A stretch of DNA of 64,000 bases from Leptodontidium sp. MPI-SDFR-AT-0119 (GCA_020726505.1 JAHLEZ010000006.1:2604001-2668000); one strand, 5' to 3'; positions 25,245 through 37,750 are shown, numbered from the stretch's first letter. Numbers and translations are program-made. Notes: generated by a model not told the origin, from the letters alone.

Positions 25245-26385
25245 TAATTATATGCAGATCAACCAGTAATTCTTGATAATAACGGCCCAGTTCAATCAAG
25301 TGCTGGGGATGAGGCCGAAGGCACTTCCGGTGATGTCGATATTGGACACATTGAACAGGACGCGAGTCTGCACGACACCTTCGCAACCTCAGAACTCGCC
25401 TCTGAGCCGCACAGCGTGCCTTCTGCTCCCGCACAAGCTCAAACCAAGACCCTCTCCCAATCCTCCAAGCCACTGTATCAGACCAACCAGCAAGGTCTTG
25501 ACGATATCACTCAGAGCACATCAGTGGAATTTGCGCTCCACTCCCTCCCCAAGCTTCCCGACAACGGCGATCATGGATGGACAGATGAAAATATGGCTGA
25601 ATTGGAGAAAGAACTAGGTTTGGCTTTGGGAGAGCAACAAGTGGAATCGTTATCGGCCGGCACACCTACCTCCCCAAGTCCTCGCTCGGCCGAGGCACTA
25701 CAGGACGAGATCCAGAATCAAGAACGCAGCGAAACCACAGGTAGCGAACCAGAAGAGCTGCGAGACGCTTCTCGATGTAGTACCCAAGCTCAAGCAAGGC
25801 CTTGAGTGGGAGCAGCGAGAGACTCGGATGGCTGTAGAACCACTTGGGGGGAGGGAACTTGTAGAGGAAGAGAATGACGATGAGCCTATCATTGAGCACC
25901 AACTCTCAGAACGGACACAATTAGAACAGATCCTTTGCGATTTCTCTACCGATTTAACTCTCCAAGCTATCGTTGCTCGGAAGGTATCTGCCATCAATCT
26001 TTTCGTCGCGCTCGCCTCTCGACAGGAGTTTCAAACTCGCACTCGCAAGCCACGGTCGGTTCCAGCCTTCAAAGATCTGATCAAAAGGGAATATCCCGCT
26101 CCCAAGCCCTCCCAACCGGCTATCAAATTTCCCGTCGTTTGTCAAAAGACTCAATGTATTTTTTGCATCGGAAACGAGCGGCTTCCCTACGAGCAACGAA
26201 CGCGCACCTTCAACCGCGTTTCGCACATGTGGGACCATGTCGAGAATGTTCACTTGAGCAAGGTGCCAGCAGAGCAGCGGATCATCTGCTACCACCCTGT
26301 CTGCAAGGCTCAAGGATTGGTTCTCGACCACGTTATGCACTTCAAAAATCACGTGGCGAGAGTCCACAAGATCGACCCCGACTGA
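25245..26385 (+). pseudogene. C-terminal zinc-finger tail of a DUF3435/FluG-type protein, fragment
   Basis: The best part is 25828-26385, ending in two C2H2-like fingers: C-I-F-C ... H-V-E-N-V-H, then C-Y-H-P-V-C ... H-F-K-N-H-V-A-R-V-H. This tail, with G-N-E-R-L-P-Y between them, is characteristic of fungal FluG/DUF3435 proteins; the DUF3435 core is a tyrosine-recombinase-like domain also found in the captains of Starship elements. Upstream, 25245-25805 is open in another frame with a low-complexity acidic linker. The catalytic core is not visible, and the two frames are not joined by a clear intron. I infer a truncated relic. Identification rests on remembered family pattern and is moderate. 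Confidence 0.5.
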
Positions 26386-27291
26386 GGGTTTTTCCTCATT
26401 GATTTTTTCATCTTGCGACTTCCTTCTTTGATTCCATGCTATTGGGAGTTATGTAGACCCTAATTTAGCTCAAGTTGCTTTTGGCTTGGTCGGGGGTAGT
26501 CACCGGAAGCATATGGTAGGTTGATCCCAGCTAATGTTTCACGGCTCGCCCTCATTTCCAACCACGTTTAGAGGTCTCTTCAATTATATCTTTATCTTTT
26601 CGTTCCGTCCTAAGTGGCTATTTGATCTAGATGGTCTGTATTGGATGCCCTTGTGTTTGATGATCTCTCGAACGGTCTATTCAGACATTACAGAATACAG
26701 TCGCTTGCACAATCGGTCAAAATAATTGTGAGCACAGACTATGTCAGCTATTTCTGGCGCTGGCACCCCCGCGACAACTGCCTAGAAAATCGGACGTCGA
26801 CTTCACTGCACAATCATTCTCGCCGCTGCGAACGAGTCTGTTCGTCGTCGAAAGTGCTCGTGGGAGCCATGACTGACAATTCATCTGTCAAGGTGGATGG
26901 AGATGAGGGATGGGTTGCTGGATCTCTCAATGTGAGGGGACTGGTGAGATGGGATATGATGTGATTATAAGCCTGCGAGAAGAGAGGCGAGCTTCCACAC
27001 GCATGTACAATACTTATGCCTTATAGTTAGATGTGTCAAGAACCATACACTGTACCAACAGGATAGCAGTGGTTTACAGAGTAATCGATCCTCCATATCC
27101 CACATATCCCTCCTTGCTGATTTCGTGCCTGAACTTGCAACCGCTGCTGCTGCCACTGGATCTGCTGGGACAGGTCCTGTTCTCATAGCCTGATGTGGTC
27201 GGCCGCAAACCCCTAATCAAAACCAACGGCGCTGCTCTGCCAACGTGGGGGGTTTGTACCGGGGATCGCTTCATCCCAATTGTAGTAAACT
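26386..27291. other. intergenic, no gene recognised
   Basis: About 0.9 kb between two 3' ends. Short open frames only. Confidence 0.45.
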
Positions 27292-29284
27292 CTACGGCGC
27301 TTGATGCCCACTCCCCGGGCACTCCGTTATTCCACGTATATACTGCACCCCGTCCTCCTGCGCCCCATCTTGTCCCTCCTCTACAACATCAAACGATGCG
27401 TGGCCCGACCCATTCGGAATCCCGAATTTCAACTGTTTTCCTTTCAATGACTTTGGTAGCGGTTTAGCCCCCATGCAATTGCACTTTGTGTCCAATTCCG
27501 TAGACGCCGTATTGCGGACAATCTGGTCGAGGTTCGGATTGCGAGTTGTCCGTAGGATAGATGAGAAATTAGCAGCGTAGCTGACGCGGTTTATGTAGAG
27601 AGCACGGATCCCGACGAGAGTAGCAAAGGTAGCGACGAGGACAGAAAAGAAGTAGGCGAGAAAAAGATCGAGGGTGTTATATTGGAAGATATTCTGTATA
27701 ATGTCTGACGTTACGGCTGTAGATCTATTTCATGTAAATGTTAGCCAAGGGCCTAAGACGTTCAACAGCCTGAAATAACATGACACTCTAATGGAATTTA
27801 GATTACACCTGTACTTACTCATTATACTTTGTCACATTCCCGTCTGCGCCAAATAATGACATCGTGAAATTAAACCACATCTCCTCCAATCCTGCCTGGA
27901 TCGTCAAATTCGGAAATAGAATACTCCTCGGCTGTTCTGAAGCTAGAGTATTCAGGTCGGGCCCGAAACCCAACTTGGTGTTCAGTACCGACGTAGTAGA
28001 ATCAGTCGCATCTACGGCGATACTTAGATTCCCAACAATAACATTGGCAAATGCAGTGAGCAAGCCTAGGTAGGAATAGGTTTGAAACACAGGGGATGTG
28101 GATTTGTCAAACTGTGTAGTGTTCACGGGGGCAGTGATGTCCCGAACAATAACGTAAGTACTTCCCGAAATGGCGGTAGGATTGATGATTGTTCGATCTA
28201 GCAGATCAACTGTCTGCAATGTGTTCGTGAAGTTGAAATGCACAGTGTAAGATGTGTTGTAGAGCTCACAAAGTACCCCATGGATTTGAGTCCCGTTAAC
28301 CGTCTCAGTCCAACCAACTAATAGTTGTTCTTGATTATTCAGAACCGCGGTGTATGCTAGCGCCTCGGTCACTGTACTCGCTGAGAGGGGGTATCCCATT
28401 CTCAGACTCAGAATATCCATGGTGGTTGAATTTGCGGTGTCACATTGCACCGATGGTCCAAAGAATTGTAAGGTGTAGGTAGCGTTCGGAGCTGGGCTTT
28501 CAATAGAAACAATATCACCTCCGATGAGTGCAATGGATGCTAGCCTGGAAAGTTGGGCAATCGGCTTTTGGTAATTCGCTGTATCCACCGGTTGGCGGCT
28601 CCCTTGGCCCGGAGTGTGGTGGAAATTGAAATTAACAAATGTCTCCGCCGCGGTAAAATTCGGTGCCTTGACGGGCAGATTGAGAACTTCTGGCGCGACG
28701 GCAGGTATGACGAACAATGTTGATGGAGGCACGATCGTTGCCAATGGAATGGTCCTAGTAAGGGATATCTTGTGAGTTTTCTTCTTAGGCTACAGGATCA
28801 TACTTGGTTTATGAGCTTACCACGTCAGCAAGGCAAGAAGGGCCCCAATCTTTACCCGTTTAAGCATCTCAATGCTTAAGAAGGAAAATGGATCAGTAGT
28901 AGCACTAAAAGTCGCGTCTAGTGCACCAATAGACATGCTTTTCTGTCGAAACATAACCCAAATGTGTTGTATGTATGCTGTCGAAACAGCACTGACAAGG
29001 CAGGCTTTGACAAGGAACGTGAACGCAGTACCAAATCTGGTGGCCCATTGTTGCGATGTCTTGCCGACAGGTTGTCCAGCCAGGGAATTATAGTACAGAT
29101 GATGTCCAACGGCCAGAAGAGTTCCGGATGTCAGGAGTACAACCATCTGAGTTGGTACTAGCCAGCCGATTCTCCAGCGGGACGAGTTCCTGTCACTCTG
29201 ATGGGCAGCGTTCGGTGGCTCGAGGGCGACTGGAGAGGAGTCGCTATCTGGTACCTCAGCCACTTCAGAGGCTGACTTTTCCAT
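27292..29284 (-). CDS. large fungal membrane protein with extracellular glycosylated domain, 610 aa, 3 exons
   Basis: Exons 29284-28821, 28754-27819 and 27724-27292 join in frame: donors GTAAGC and GTAAGT, branch GGCTAAC, acceptors TAG. The cytoplasmic N-terminus is followed by three hydrophobic helices at about residues 47-70, 85-110 and 145-170; the last runs into W-T-I-P-L-A-T-I-V-P-P-S. A region of about 300 residues holds many N-x-S/T sites and no helices, so it is likely extracellular. A last helix near 475-500 and a cytoplasmic tail follow. Proteins with this plan are abundant in Pezizomycotina and often carry the doubtful label formylmethionine deformylase-like. I see no deformylase motif and treat function as unknown. 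Confidence 0.78.
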
Positions 29285-31283
29285 GGCTATGTTTTCAATG
29301 TTGGCACGTATGGGATATGTTCGCTTTAGAGGGTGTAATCAGATACCACAGTAGTCTTAGGGATAGAGATCAGCACCTAGAAGAGCGGGGATGGGCGCGC
29401 GGGGACGCAGCTAAATAGACAGAACCAATGCACTAATACTACATACAAGTCAAGCGTCGAGAACCAAAATGAAGCCACTGACATCTACACGTGTCATTCT
29501 CGAATGGATTTCTTATCAAAGCGTGGCTGCTGTGGCTGCATGTACTAGACTCTATTGAACTTCTTCTACGCTAGTTCTGAAACCTCTACACCGTAATTGG
29601 TCATGGGAGAGTGGTGATAAGATGCGGCTGGAGAGTCGAATGCACTCACAACGCCTCACGATAATTTTGTTCGCCTAGCGAGATAGACAACAAGGTGTGA
29701 GATGAAAAGGAGTCGAGAAATAGAAGGACTACCTAATGCAATATTCATCATGACTGTAGGTCGGACGACCCTGTCTTCTCACCCCTCTGATAGGGAGACA
29801 AGCTTTCAGCCTGCTGCTGCTGGACTTCCATCGGTCGAGGCAGATGCTTGAAATATTCGGCCAGGGCATCTAGATTCCCTACTCATTAGCGTGGAGATTC
29901 TCTGTGGAATCTACATACTCCGCAACTTGCTACCAGTTAAGCGAGAAAGTAAGGAGCGAAATTTGATGGCGGCTATTAGTTAGATTTGAGCGTTTTGAGA
30001 GGTGTTCGAGGTAGATCTGCTACATTTGCTCAATTCGAACGCTGGCAAACGGCTGTGAGCAAAATAAGCCTAGGTGCATACGTTAATCTGCTTCGTAGGG
30101 GACACCACGTACAGGTGTTGAGTCTTCGTCCCCCGTGCCAGGCGCCGATATCCGGCGATGTGAATAAATCCTCAGGCAGAAGTCTACACCCCACGTGCAA
30201 CACGACTTCGGCGATAGAGAACGTGCGAGCATATGGGATCGATTGCGTTTAGTGGACGGTCTCATTCCGTCTCTCTTTACATTCTTCCAAGACCTTGTAT
30301 ACCTGCAACCCTGTGCTAACTGCGTTAAAAGATTGATAAGAATGCCTCCGAAACAGAAACATCTGAAGCCGACGGTGCTCACCACCATCGAGCAAAGTTA
30401 TAAAGGCGTGAATCAGGAAGCCAGTCAAGTCACAGTCCAAGTCACATAATATAAGGCAGTCAGAACAAAAAGCTCGTCCACCAGCGCCACCCGTGTAGAC
30501 ATCCCAGTGCCAATTAATGCTTGTGACTACTACTTGAATGGCTGATATGTTCACGGATGCCTTCCGCAAACAGCGGAGGAAGGGTCGAGCTGCAGAGTTC
30601 CGTGGGGCCGGACCTGACTCAATCCATTGCACTGAAATACACCAATCACCCTCCGGAGGAAGTGCAGATAAAGTCTAAGTAGGTGACTAGGGTAATGACG
30701 GGCCACAGTACAATAGTAGTTTTTGTTGATCATAGAGTAACTTTTTGGGTCATATATTCCTTATAAATGTCGTACAACTGAGATGAAGAAGTCGCCGCCG
30801 TGCACAGTTAGGCAGATGTCTCGAGACCAATCTGAACAAGGACGAATATTTTGATACATGAGAGGTCTTTTGGCCAAACCATCCCACAACCCCATGCAAA
30901 AGTACAAATATTAGGAGTCTTCAACTGCCGTCATGACATTCCTGTGCCCTTCGAGCCTCCCCCTTGCTGTTGCTGTTTGACTTCACATTGTCTGGCATAT
31001 TTGACTAGACAGAGAGGGCACTCTAAACCTCAGTCACAGATTCGGAAAGTTCTAGCAAGTCATGCGCATGTTATTGTTCCATGATTTTTGCTCGATCACT
31101 CGATCACTTAGCAGAAATTGAGATGGAAGAGGGTTTGGCTATCATCATTTTCGTTATAATTCAGCGTAGCGTACATAACTTTCATTACAATACAAACCTT
31201 TTCTCGCCATCATGATTTCTAATGCCCGTTGAGTAGCCACAGATATTGACCCTGTTACAGGTTCAAAAGCAGCAAAGAACAAG
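29285..31283. other. intergenic, no gene recognised
   Basis: Two kilobases with only short frames on both strands. Presumably contains the promoter of the membrane-protein gene and the 3' flank of 2EXR copy 2. Confidence 0.45.
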
Positions 31284-32623
31284 CTACAGATCCAGGCCCT
31301 GCTTCAACCAAGCTGCATGTCTGCGACGCATGTTCTCTAGCTTGTCCAGTTCTTCAAATGTAACGGCCTCCACATAGCTGATCTTCTTGATTGTGAAGTC
31401 GGATATATCACAAATGCTCATTGAATCTACATCTGGATCAAGCGCGGCTACGATGAAGATACACATCAGTTTCTGGTACTCCGAAAAGAAAGAGAAGAAC
31501 TTTGCTGAAGATACTTACCATCAAACATCTCTTGTCTTGCTTCAGCGCGAACAGCCTGAAAGTCTCTGAGGCGTTGAATCTCTTGTTCTCCAATGTTGGC
31601 CCAGGTCGGGTTGGTTTCAAATACATCACGATCAAGCGGAACGATACCGAAGTCGTCAGGAGATCCTCGTGGTGTAGTGAAAGCGATCTGGCCGGAGTGA
31701 CGAACAACCTCGCAGTCTCCAATGACCACCATGACCTCTTCTACTCCAAGCTCTGTGAGATGCATGAATGGCCATTGGTAGTCGTCCTCGTTTCTACCCG
31801 ATTGGAAAATGCGATGCCAGAAATGTTCATCAATCGCCAGTCTCACATGCTTTTTTCCAAAATCGAGGTATTCGTCCAGACCAAACGTATCTGATTCTGC
31901 CTCGTCTTCAGACAGGGCTCTATTTGACAGCCAAATCGTATCAGCCTCGTAGTTGAAGAAGAAGTTTGGTTGTCCTCCAAGATATGGGCAGAGGCGGAAC
32001 TGTACTCTCATGGCCTCATCTCTTGCTTCCCGACAAACTTGGTTGATTCGACAACGAGGTGCGGATGGGACGAACTTCAATTCGTTTCTGGCGTCAGATC
32101 GGTTGTAACGGCGAACATGATGGAGGCTCACGACTTGAGGAGTGAACAATGCCGCCAACCAGACTTTGCGACGTAGTTCTAGCGGTAGCTTGGGGAACAG
32201 AGTAAAAGTAGCAGATCCAGCTCGAAGTCTAGATATGCCTAGGGTGTGGGCAGCAGAGGAATTAATCAGAGAAGTAACTACTTCATTCTTGAGCACCACG
32301 GTCTCTTGGCGCAATCGATCAACTGAAGCCAGCAGAGAAGCCAGGAGTTCGGGGGACACGGAAACTGATTTGGATCCGGTATGTTGCGCCATCTCAAGTA
32401 AGAACGCGCATCGAGAGACAGAAGGATCCCGTTCCGCAGGCTGTTGAATTCTGCTCTGTCTTTGAAGAGCCCGAGCTTGGGGTGTGGTGATCTCGTTATC
32501 GATTCTTTCGGGGGCATCCTGAGAAGGGGAGGTGGTGGAAGATGGTTGAGCCAGAAGTCTGCGAGACGTCGCAGAGATTGGGATTAGAGAATTGAAGCTC
32601 CAGTCTCGACGAAGGTGCGCCAT
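31284..32623 (-). CDS. 2EXR-domain protein (copy 2), 422 aa, 2 exons
   Basis: Exon 1 is 32623-31519 and exon 2 is 31447-31284; GTAAGT donor, TAG acceptor, phase 1. After a variable Ser/Gln-rich N-terminus (about 1-150), F-T-L-F-P-K-L-P-L-E-L-R-R-K-V-W gives the first E-x-R and V-C-R-E-A-R-D-E-A the second. The middle part has the E-E-V-M-V-V-I-G block followed by a T-P-R-G-S element. The short last exon begins A-A-L-D-P-D and ends in a Lys/Arg/Leu-rich helix. An internal Met (M-A-Q-H-T) could be an alternative start. Function of the 2EXR family is unknown; no enzyme motif is present. Confidence 0.85.
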
Positions 32624-33847
32624 GATACAAATTTATACTTTGGGTATCGAAGCTGAAGATATATGGAGTGCGAGGGTGGGTTCGAGGTTGGAGGCGAACT
32701 CGAGGCGTCGTTGTTGATGGCTATTTGCGAAGGCAAGGCCAGCACATACACGACCTAGGACGCAAAGAGACAGACTGGCGCGTCTGAATGTGAATTGGGG
32801 TATCTGCTTAAGTTCTGCAGAAATGGAAGTTGCGGTGTCTGGTCCTGAGCAGGGTCGCGTTCAATGTTGAGATTTTCGAATACCTAGGTAGAAAGACAAA
32901 ACAAAGCGCCCCACTTTGTGACTAGCTCCTGCTGCTAAGCGAAGTTCCCCCGATTATCATTAGCCTACCAAAGACTGAAAGCAATCGCATCGCTATTAAA
33001 TCAGAGATATGCTTTGCCATTATGCATTTACCTACCACCTTATCACTTCAAACAATTGATATCAAAATAATAGTAATTGTCAAGATTGTCAGAATTTCAT
33101 GAAATGTGTTGAACAGTGCTGGACAGACTGTTCATTTGTCCATTAACGCGCAACGCTCTTGTACCACAGTAGCCATTCAAAAAGAGCAAAATAGACCAAA
33201 AAAACAGGTGATAATAATGAAGAGGACTGGAAAGAATTGGGAGGTAACGCCGAATTGATCAAGTCAGAATTGGGGGAGTGGTTAAAATACACTTCTGATA
33301 GTAACTTATTTTTAGTAACTGCTGGTTGTCTGAAGGAAAAGTTCAAGAACGCCGCACTCTGTTGGGTACCAGGATAGGCTAAGAGGCGACCAGAAGAATG
33401 TGATATAGATGGCGTATCGCTATAGCAGCCAGGTTCCATAAGCCAACAAAGGCCACTGCAACACGGCGGCATATCAGCGAGGACAGAACTAGGTCCGCGG
33501 AAAGTTTCAAGTACATTCAACAGCTGTTCGAAAGCGGCAAAGTCAGAGGCATAGCACTACACTCGCGGAAAACATAGCCCACTTAGTCTTACGCCATAAA
33601 AATAAGACAACGAGGTACGAAAATAAACATTCCAATCTAGTATTCCTAAGACAGCAGAGTCGAGGATATTGACCGTGCCTCGGCCTTGACCTTTTTGCTC
33701 CTCCTCCGGGATAGAGATGTTAGTATCGTAGCGCGAGCGCTTCAAAGCCCCTGGATAAGCTCTTGTGTGTTTTCATCCCGAGGCCTGTCTGGCATTTCGT
33801 TTCGTGAAGCGTGTTGAAACTCTGGGTCTAACTAGTCCTACAAGCTC
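32624..33847. other. intergenic, no gene recognised
   Basis: Upstream region of 2EXR copy 2, extending to the left end of the mariner element. A minus-strand frame at 33143-33520 (125 codons, open further upstream) is Ser/Pro-rich with no recognisable domain. Confidence 0.4.
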
Positions 33848-33895
33848 TTTTCATAACTAGTGTTAGTAACCGATTTTACGCGACCCCACCACCTT
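33848..33895 (+). repeat. left terminal inverted repeat of the mariner element
   Basis: 48 bp starting TTTTCATAACTAGTGTTAGT. Matches the reverse complement of 37287-37334 at 46 of 48 positions. Confidence 0.9.
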
Positions 33896-34039
33896 GATTT
33901 CCAAGTTCCCCCTCACCATTTCTCATATTCGCGCCCTCACACATAACTCTATAACATAACGCTCAAATCACTTCGCAGATATAGCAAATTAAAGCTACAA
34001 TTGAGCTCTTTTTAGCGAACCTATTTTTATTGTTATACT

Positions 34040-35026
34040 ATGCCTACTCGTTTACTTATATCCGTCGTGGCAGACATCGAGAATGCCCTTCGCGAACTAG
34101 GACCCCTCCCATTCGAGTACCTCGAACAAATCGCAGTAATCAATAGTACTACTATACAAACCGTCTGTCGGATTAAAAGGAGGTTAGAGAAGGGGATTAT
34201 AGCTATGCCGTACTCTAGAAGACCTGTCCTAGTACTTCAATTAGAACATAAAAAGGCGTTAAAATTGCTATTAGACTAGCGGCTATAGATGTACTTAGAC
34301 GAGCTAAAAGTCTTTCTTTTAGAGGCCTACGGCGTAGATGTGTCAATACTAACGATTTCCCGTATTATGAGACGTATTAAGATTACCCGGAAACGACTTA
34401 AGTATATCACGGCTTAACGAAACGAGAAATTAAGGACAGAATAACTTGATTTTATACAAGAATTCTCTATTAATCAAGTAGTTACTGTCGACGAATCAAG
34501 AAGCGATAAAAAGAATAGAGATCGTACGTTTAAGTAGTCACATAAAGGTACTAAGACAAGGGTTTCTTAATAGCTTAAATATAAGGAACGAGTCTCTATA
34601 TTAGCGGCATATACTGTGGACGACTATATAGCCTCTCATACCTTAGAAGGCACATATACGAGAGATATCGTAAAGGTTTTTTTAGTAGATTATCTACTAC
34701 CTTTATATAATCCTTATCCTTAGCCCCGATTAGTTATTATATTAGACAACGCCTCTATCTATCACAAGAATATCAGGAAGATATTAACAGCATACTAATA
34801 GAAAGGAATATAACTAAAGTTTTTACCTCTATATTCGCCTAATTTTAACCTTATTAAAGAAAGCTTTAGAGATTTAAAGTATTAAATACGTCGTAACTAT
34901 AAGAGAGAACGAAAAAACTATAATTCTTATTAGAGTTTCTTAGAATTTATAGTTAGAGAGTCAGGAACTAGTCTAGAAGTAACTCGTAAAGCTAAGGCGC
35001 ATTTTAGGAATTGTAAGATGATTTAA
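34040..35026 (+). pseudogene. Tc1/mariner transposase, inactivated by RIP-type nonsense mutations
   Basis: One frame of 329 codons, without frameshifts, runs from the ATG at 34040 to TAA at 35024-35026. It is interrupted by about fifteen TAG/TAA codons, the first at 34277. An N-terminal helix-turn-helix region is readable. Catalytic-core landmarks: V-T-V-D-E-S (first Asp), I-L-D-N-A-S-I-Y-H (second Asp) and Y-S-P-N-F-N-L-I-K-E-S-F. In the last block the family usually has N-P-I-E-E, so Pro to Leu and Glu to Lys changes fit C-to-T and G-to-A mutation and would remove the catalytic Glu. The product cannot be functional. It would have catalysed cut-and-paste transposition at TA sites. Confidence 0.85.
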
Positions 35027-36229
35027 ACATATATTATTTAACTGTAATTATAGTAGGAAATACAAGGAACGCGATCAATAATTAAACCTATTAATGTATT
35101 TTAATTAAGAAATACTAAGTAAAAGTGAAGGTATAATGTGGGATGTTGTACGATTATTATCCTAAGTATAATATAACACCAAAAATCAACGTAAATAAGT
35201 ACAAAAAAGACGTAGATAGAGTATCTAGGGTGTACTTATTACGTATTAATTATTAACTATCTAAAATATTCAATATTCGACAAAAAAATCGTTAAATTCT
35301 ATATCTTCACTTAACCCCGCACTTAACTCTATAGGTATTATACCTTGCCTTATTAAGGCTCTACTACTAAAGTTAATTAAATCTACTACGGCGTACTTAT
35401 TCTTTTTATAGACCTTTTTAAATTGAGAAACGTGGTTCTTAATATAATATGTAATACTAGTAGGGATTTCAAGAGAAGTAATAAAGGGGACATCCCTTAA
35501 TTAACTCAAATCCATAACAAAGGCCTCTACTATGAGCTTAAAGCCTCTCTCTAACTACTCTCGTCTTTTTAAGTTCCTCTCGCGTTAGATTATCTATTAG
35601 CCTATTAACTCCACCTCATTCTCGTCCTCGTCTAAAGGTTTTAGTAGTGACGAAGGTATAAGTACATAATTATGCCTAGATACCTCAAGAGCCGAGTTTT
35701 ATAGTGAATTTATATATATTTAAGGCCCTCCTATATGCCCAAGATAGTGGAGTTCCTTGACTATAGAAGGTCTATGAATAAGAGTAAGATTCGCCGGGGG
35801 AGTTAACGTGGACACCTAGTTCGTTATACTTTAAACGGTTTAAAGTAATAAGAGTTATATTAACTTGTCGATTGAAAAGAAACCTTGATTAACTTTAGTT
35901 ATAGTTTCTATTATAACTTGATTTGACTTCCTCCTCCTACTAAGCTTTAATATATAGCTTGTTTTACAGTCACCTTCGGCAAAGTCAGTAATCTATACTA
36001 GTAGAGGCTAACTTTTAGTGACTCCTAGGGCCTTTACGTTAATAGAAGCCGCCTACTTAATTTAACACTTAATATCGATTCGGTAGTGCGTTCTTGCCTT
36101 CTTTATAATATAACAACACTTCTTTTAGTTGTCACATAGCCTTTTTAAGTAAGTGTTATAGGCAAAAATCTCCGCACAGCTAACCTCTTTTAGTGAGAAG
36201 TCCTTTTTTATATCGCGTTTAGCATTAAC

Positions 36230-37273
36230 CCTACGCTATGTTATAGAATCTCTTAGTGTTAGACTTAATAGAGGCTCTCTATCAGAGAAATCAATAAATA
36301 GATCACTGCCCAGGGTATCGATTCCACTACTTTCTCGTACTAAAGGAGTAGGCCTTACAGTATCCTAGGCTCTCTCCACTTTAGACTTCCCTTTAGACTT
36401 CTTCTTACCTTTACCTTAATATCTCTCATCCTCGGATTTCGACGCATCCTCATCCTCCGGGGTTTTGTAATATACGTGTACTATAATCTCATTCGCCGAG
36501 GACATCTTCTTATACTTGTAAATACGCAATAGAATCATAGCGTCGTCGAATGTCTCTTAATCTCTAATATTAAGCGCTAAAATCGGGCTCTTTGGATTAC
36601 TAAACAAGAACTCAAATGCTTGTTTTATTAGCCTTTCTAATAGTAATAAGCTCCTTTTCTTAATCTATAGTTCAACGCCTATTCTCTATATAACCTCGCA
36701 TATGCGTTTATAAGTGATTCACTTAGAGATAGAATTTATATCCCAGTTTTTCACAATAACATTCTATTAGTTCTTATTAATAAAAGGCCACATATTAAAG
36801 CTAATATATTATGGCTCCTTGTCGAATAATACCTTGGGATCAAAAGTAGGGCGTTTCTTTGTAGGGGCAGTCGTAAATATACAGATTTAAGTAGGAGAAG
36901 AAGTTATATCCAATACCTCTTTCTTAGGACCCCCCGCACTAGTTTTTTGGCGTTATGCTTGCGGTAAGGAAGTTATAAGGTCAGGAGCTTACTCTTCACG
37001 ATCGAATTCAGTCGTCTTAGCTCTACGACGCTTTATAAGGGCTATTTTAGTTGTCTAGGTGCCGTGGAGTTCCTCAAATGCTAAGAGGGAGTTAGTGTTT
37101 GGTTTTGGCCGCCGTTTCGAATTTTGCGAGCCATCTAGCGCTAGCCCCTACACACGCTTTGACTGTCGTAACGACTTTATATACAACTACAAGTATTCCA
37201 AATTTTAAACGAATTGGAGTTGTTGTTGTAAAGATATCAAAGGTAGGTGCTATATAGAGGGGGGCTAGGAGAG
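36230..37273 (-). pseudogene. second, unidentified reading frame of the mariner element, RIP-degraded
   Basis: Read on the minus strand from just inside the right inverted repeat, one frame continues for more than 300 codons with stops only at TAG, TAA or TGA and no frameshift. Readable pieces include a Gln-rich N-terminus, a K-R-R-R-A-K-T-T-E-F-D basic stretch, W-P-F-I-N-K-N, an acidic E-D-E-D-A-S-K-S-E-D-E segment and a following Lys/Gly/Ser-rich basic tract (about 36390-36420). No intact start codon remains and I do not recognise the protein. The frame may extend toward 35280. Being between the same inverted repeats as the transposase suggests a passenger or accessory gene. Confidence 0.55.
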
Positions 37274-37286
37274 GGGTGGATGCGAA

Positions 37287-37334
37287 AAAGTGGTGGGGTC
37301 GCGTAAAATCGATTACTAACACTAGTTATGAAAA
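37287..37334 (-). repeat. right terminal inverted repeat of the mariner element
   Basis: 48 bp, reverse-complementary to 33848-33895 with two C/T differences, consistent with RIP after insertion. Confidence 0.9.
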
Positions 37335-37750
37335 AGGTTATAGACTATTGTGGTTATAAGTAAAGGTTTAGGGCACATGCAATAGAATAATACTGCGTTG
37401 AGGAAATCAGTTCTATTGATTGTGCAACAAGGTCCATAGATGAAACGTGTGTCCTTTTAGGGTGTCTGAGTGTGTCGAGTGTGGTGCGTCACACCTGAGG
37501 CAAAAACGCAACAAAGCGCTTGAAGCGGATATGATATGTAATAGATGTAAATACAAACTAGACATAGGGGCAGAAGAGGGGGTCGCTGGTCAATCCTAGT
37601 GCTCGTCTGTGATCAGCCGAGGCTGCCTTTTCCGGCATAGCGGCTGACAAAGCTGCGAAACCATGTATGGGATAATCATCTGCTACTCCGACAAGACATC
37701 CATCGCAAGATCAGACCCTTTACTCTCGAACAGTCCTCAACACCGGCATT

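Larger units (their letters stand above)
33848..37334. mobile_element. Tc1/mariner-type transposon, 3.49 kb, two degenerate reading frames, RIP-mutated
   Basis: The element is bounded by 48-bp terminal inverted repeats (33848-33895 and 37287-37334) that differ at two positions, both C/T. The plus strand carries a Tc1/mariner (DDE_3-type) transposase relic. The minus strand carries a second long frame running toward it from the other end. The whole interval is AT-rich, and nonsense codons are almost all TAA or TAG where Gln would fit, the expected mark of repeat-induced point mutation in ascomycetes. The flanks adjoining the inner repeat are themselves palindromic, so the exact TA target duplication is unclear: the outer 10 bp of each end may be target or element. 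Confidence 0.85.

Noticed and set aside
33143..33520. 125-codon minus-strand frame left of the mariner element
   Set aside because: Ser/Pro-rich with no domain, unrelated to the element, and not continued by a convincing exon.
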